Assembly: GCA_028279305.1 (NCBI GenBank)
Contig: JANQOA010000318.1
Location: 1 to 34,318, forward strand
Reading direction: 5' to 3'
From: Pseudomonadales bacterium
GTDB lineage: Bacteria > Pseudomonadota > Gammaproteobacteria > Pseudomonadales > Azotimanducaceae
Length of the DNA stretch: 34,318 bases
Part shown: positions 31,757 to 34,318 of the stretch, in pieces
Layout: each line of letters opens with the position of its first letter
Numbering within the stretch: position 1 is the first letter of the stretch
The notes under the pieces: model-generated
The model's input: the letters and a program-made list of their open reading frames with translations, nothing else
What the model was told of the DNA's origin: nothing
The model's database searches: none
Program-made: the position numbers and the translations under genes

Positions 31757-32347
31757 ATGACCGTATTGGACGGTGAGCAAGAACTCGCTGAAGTTGCCAA
31801 GAACCTGAATCCCATGGATTCAGTGCTGATGAAAAACCGTACCCTCACTCTGTTCGGCGAGATCAATCAGGACGTCTCCCGCCGCATGGCGGAAAAACTG
31901 CTGACCCTGGCGTTTGAATCTGATGACCCGATTACCCTCTACATCAGCTCTCCCGGCGGGCACGTGGAATCCGGCGACACCATCTTCGATATGATCCGCT
32001 ACATCAAACCGGTGGTACGCACGGTGGGCACCGGCTGGGTGGGCAGTATCGCCACCCACATTTATCTGGCCCCGGAGCGGGAGCACCGCTTCTGCCTGCC
32101 GAACACCCGCTTTCTGATTCATCAGCCCCACGGCGGCTTTGGCGGTGATGCTTCGGACATCGAGATTCACGCCCGGGAAATTGTCAAAACCCGGGAGCGC
32201 ATTAACGGCATCATTGCGGAGCAGACCGGTCAGCCCATGGAGCGGGTGGTAGAAGACACCGACCGGGATTACTGGATGAGTGCTGAAGAGTCTGTCGAAT
32301 ACGGGCTGGTGGGGCGGATTATCAGCGGTATCCAAGATATCAGCTGA
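31757..32347 (+). CDS. ClpP-family serine protease, second-type paralogue
   Basis: 196 residues from the ATG at 31757, with GGAGC 8 nt upstream; the frame is open from 31622 but has no start signal there. The triad is complete: Ser97 (GTGWVGSIATHI), His122 (LIHQPHGG) and Asp171 (DRDYWMSAEESVEYGL), at the same numbers as mature E. coli ClpP. YISSPGGHVESGDTIFDMIR and DIEIHAREIVKTRERIN are also conserved. It differs from housekeeping ClpP in the N-terminus and in WVGSIATHI replacing QAASMGAFL, and no clpX or lon lies beside it. It probably forms a proteolytic ring with a Clp ATPase, like ClpP2 of Pseudomonas. It is coupled to the next gene. Confidence 0.9.
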   Translation: MTVLDGEQELAEVAKNLNPMDSVLMKNRTLTLFGEINQDVSRRMAEKLLTLAFESDDPITLYISSPGGHVESGDTIFDMIRYIKPVVRTVGTGWVGSIATHIYLAPEREHRFCLPNTRFLIHQPHGGFGGDASDIEIHAREIVKTRERINGIIAEQTGQPMERVVEDTDRDYWMSAEESVEYGLVGRIISGIQDIS

Positions 32348-33036
32348 TGGCTGCCGCGCCCGCCGGCGGTGCTGTTGAACGGCAGTTTCAGCTGCACCTG
32401 TCCAGCGGCGGGGTTGACGCCACCTGGACCCTGCCGGCGCAGCCGCTTGCCAAAATCCTGCTTGCGCACGGGGCCGGGGCCGGCCAGCGGCACAAAACAA
32501 TGCAAGCCATTGCTGATGCATTTGCGCACCGGCAACTGGCCACATTGCGTTTTAACTTCCCCTATATGCAGCAGGGCAAACGCCGGGTTGATGGTAAAAG
32601 CATAGCGGTGGCGGCGGTCGCTGAGGCGGCGGCTGCAGCGGCGCAGGAGTTGCCGCACTTGCCGCTGTGGCTGGGCGGCCACAGTTTCGGCGGCCGCATG
32701 TGCTCCCACGCGGTGGTGGAAGCGGAAGTGCCCTGTGCGGGTTTGATCTTCTGTTCTTTTCCGCTGCACCCGGCAAAAAAACCGGCCACCAGCCGTGCTG
32801 AACACCTGCCGTTGATCCGCCAGCCGATGCTGTTTCTGTCCGGCACCAGGGATGACCTTGCCGACCGGGCGCTGTTAAGTGATACCGTTGCCGGGTTGAA
32901 TCCCGCCTGCCGTCTGCATTGGCTGGAGACAGCCAACCACAGTTATGCGGTATTGAAGCGTACGCGCACCAACCCCCAGGATGTATTTGCCGAAATGGCT
33001 GAACAGGCCGGCCGCTTTGTGCAGGCGCAACGCTGA
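32347..33036 (+). CDS. Small alpha/beta hydrolase (KANL3/TEX30-like)
   Basis: 229 residues. Its ATG overlaps the ClpP stop as TGATG, so the two are translated together. The fold shows KILLAHGAGAGQRHKTMQAI (oxyanion loop), LRFNFPYMQQGKRR, the nucleophile elbow GGHSFGGRM with Ser113, the acid in FLSGTRDDLAD and the His in ANHSYAVL. This small hydrolase group, sometimes called KANL3/TEX30-like, has no fixed substrate. The fusion of its expression to a ClpP paralogue is notable: it may act on a modified or acylated substrate of the protease, but that is speculation. Family assignment is fairly sure. Confidence 0.85.
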   Translation: MAAAPAGGAVERQFQLHLSSGGVDATWTLPAQPLAKILLAHGAGAGQRHKTMQAIADAFAHRQLATLRFNFPYMQQGKRRVDGKSIAVAAVAEAAAAAAQELPHLPLWLGGHSFGGRMCSHAVVEAEVPCAGLIFCSFPLHPAKKPATSRAEHLPLIRQPMLFLSGTRDDLADRALLSDTVAGLNPACRLHWLETANHSYAVLKRTRTNPQDVFAEMAEQAGRFVQAQR

Positions 33037-33063
33037 GCAACTCGCGCCGCGGCGCTGCGGCCG

Positions 33064-33801
33064 TTACTTTTTACTGAACGCGGCCAGCCGCTCCTCCATA
33101 TCCGGTCCGCGGCCGGGACTGTTCTCGCGTTCCCAGCGCACGCCGTCGGCCAGGGTACGGTCCAACCCGCCGTTGACCAGCATCTTGTCAGCGCGCAGGG
33201 TGAACCATGAGTTCTGCAGGAAGCCGGTTGCCATGTCCAGGGCCGCCTGCTGCAGTTCCGCGTCGGCTACGCAGCGGTTCGCCAGCCCCATGTCCACCGC
33301 CTCCGCGCCGCTGATCACCCGGCCGGAAAACATCATTTCCTTGGCCGCCAGCAACCCCACCCGGCGCGGCAGACGCTGGCTCATGCCCCAGGTGGGGGAC
33401 ATACCCCACTTGCCGTGGGTGTCGGCAAACTTGGCGCTGTCACCGGCAATCAACAGGTCGCAGGCCAGGGCCAGTTCCAGCGAACCGGTATAACAATGCC
33501 CCTGCACCGCGGCGATGACCGGTTGCGGCAACCGCTCGATGGCTTCCAGGGTTTCCGCCTGAAAGTGGGCGCTGGGCGCCCGCTCACCGGCCTGAATGGC
33601 TTTCAGGTCGTTGCCGGCGGAAAATGAACGTCCTTCACCGCGTAGAATCACGCAGCCGACGTTTTCAATCTCTTCCCTGATGCTGTCGATATGCGCGCGC
33701 AGCTCAACAAACAGGTTGGGGCTGAGTGCGTTCAGGGTTTCCGGACGGTTGAGGCTGAGGATGGCTACCCCGTCCTGGTCGTTACGTTCTACAAGCGCCA
33801 T
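33064..33801 (-). CDS. Enoyl-CoA hydratase/isomerase family protein
   Basis: 245 residues, AGGAG 6-7 nt before the ATG. Crotonase signatures: RSFSAGNDLKAIQ, QGHCYTGSLELALACDLLIA with the first acid kept (LELALA), then SAKFADTHGKWGMSPTWGMS, in which the second acid of classic hydratases is replaced by His (DTHGKWG). It is thus a variant superfamily member, perhaps an isomerase or hydratase with altered chemistry. A partial MATE gene lies upstream in the same direction with a 71-nt gap, and the ClpP operon converges on it from the other side. Confidence 0.87.
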   Translation of the reverse strand: MALVERNDQDGVAILSLNRPETLNALSPNLFVELRAHIDSIREEIENVGCVILRGEGRSFSAGNDLKAIQAGERAPSAHFQAETLEAIERLPQPVIAAVQGHCYTGSLELALACDLLIAGDSAKFADTHGKWGMSPTWGMSQRLPRRVGLLAAKEMMFSGRVISGAEAVDMGLANRCVADAELQQAALDMATGFLQNSWFTLRADKMLVNGGLDRTLADGVRWERENSPGRGPDMEERLAAFSKK

Positions 33802-33872
33802 GTATGTCTCCTGTTCCCGGTGAGTACCGGCTTGTTGGTTATGCGTTAAGCGGTTGCCGGTGCAAGCCGCGG

Positions 33873-34318
33873 TCAGCCGCGCGCGGCGCCGGCCGCCCTG
33901 GGCCGCCAGGCTCCCAGCCAGATTGATCCAGCCGTTACTATGCCATAACAGGCCATGCCCAGGGCAAGGCAGATGAACACCCAGGTGACGTCAGCTTGCA
34001 GAACCTGCACGGCGAGCAGGGCGCCGCCGGCGCCCACGGCAAAACGGACAAAATTAGCCGCCACCGGCCAGGCTACTCTACCGGCACCCTGGGCGGCGAA
34101 GTACAGAGCCAGCCCCATGCCCTGGAATGCAAACGCCCAGCCGGAATAGCGCAGATAACTGGCACCGGCGGCCGCGGTGGCGGGGTCGTCGGTGAACAAA
34201 CCCATCCAGGCACCGGGAAACAGGGCCAGGGTAACGCCGATGACACCGGTCAGCAGGGCTGCCGCGCTGCCGCCGACAAACGCGATATGCTCAGCCCGTT
34301 TGATATTTCCCGCCCCCA
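33873..34318 (-). CDS. MATE family efflux transporter, C-terminal part
   Basis: Partial gene entering from the right edge; about 148 codons are visible, open to the edge. The edge sequence reads GAGNIKRAEHIAFVGGSAAA, the second-half MATE loop, then LLTGVIGVTLALFPGAWMGL and several membrane segments (YLRYSGWAFAFQGMGLALYF, VAWPVAANFVRFAVGAGGAL, VFICLALGMACYGIVTAG). It ends in a short Arg/Ala-rich tail. It is a second MATE paralogue, distinct from the one at 6703-8091. The N-terminal half and start are outside the window. Confidence 0.85.
   Translation of the reverse strand, partial: GAGNIKRAEHIAFVGGSAAALLTGVIGVTLALFPGAWMGLFTDDPATAAAGASYLRYSGWAFAFQGMGLALYFAAQGAGRVAWPVAANFVRFAVGAGGALLAVQVLQADVTWVFICLALGMACYGIVTAGSIWLGAWRPRAAGAARG

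Overview
The window is GC-rich chromosomal DNA that looks gammaproteobacterial. The signs are an exopolyphosphatase, LemA, MscS, SirB2, YceI, a DUF2959 lipoprotein, an OmpA protein with calcium-binding thrombospondin-3-type repeats and an OmpR/EnvZ-type pair. It also carries an unusual load of lipid and CoA-ester catabolism: two acyl-CoA dehydrogenases, three crotonases, a thiolase, a two-gene MaoC-type hydratase, an F420/flavin-type monooxygenase and an HSL-family esterase. That mix resembles marine lipid- or sterol-degrading lineages such as Halieaceae or Spongiibacteraceae relatives, but this placement is an inference. I see no phage, insertion sequence, CRISPR array, tRNA or rRNA. Gene density is high.

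Layout. 1-4258 (minus): acyl-CoA dehydrogenase, LemA, a large M48 metalloprotease and the start of ppx, all in one direction. 4416-6640: a flavin reductase facing an LLM oxidoreductase and a crotonase. 6703-8974 (plus): a MATE pump whose stop overlaps a Fpg/Nei DNA glycosylase. 9015-12550 (minus): a two-domain CinA-like/nucleotidyltransferase fusion coupled to an alpha/beta hydrolase, then a sodium:amino-acid symporter. 12615-14661: SirB2 and YceI face each other, then an acyltransferase behind a canonical sigma-54 promoter. 14801-16880 (minus): a second acyl-CoA dehydrogenase and an SMP-30 protein. 17038-18021: a very acidic repeat lipoprotein facing a glutathione peroxidase with an in-frame UGA. 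18159-22140 (plus): thiolase, then an exported protein, response regulator and histidine kinase. 22141-22505: a structured, probably transcribed non-coding region. 22506-23360 (minus): MscS. 23666-27194 (plus): OmpA, DUF2959 lipoprotein, AsmA-like protein and crotonase. 27335-28530: the hydratase pair facing a YciI protein. 28901-30658: an Ig-domain lipoprotein. 30708-34318: an HSL esterase, a ClpP paralogue coupled to a small hydrolase, a crotonase and a partial MATE pump.

The strongest observation is the glutathione peroxidase at 17542-18021 (minus). Read straight through, it is a complete 159-residue protein whose catalytic position is TGA. A perfect 7-bp stem-loop starts 13 nt downstream and looks like a bacterial SECIS element, so the gene most likely encodes a selenoprotein that a standard gene caller would truncate. 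Next in interest are the CinA-like/adenylyltransferase fusion, the structured RNA at about 22235-22477, the sigma-54-controlled acyltransferase and the second-type ClpP operon.
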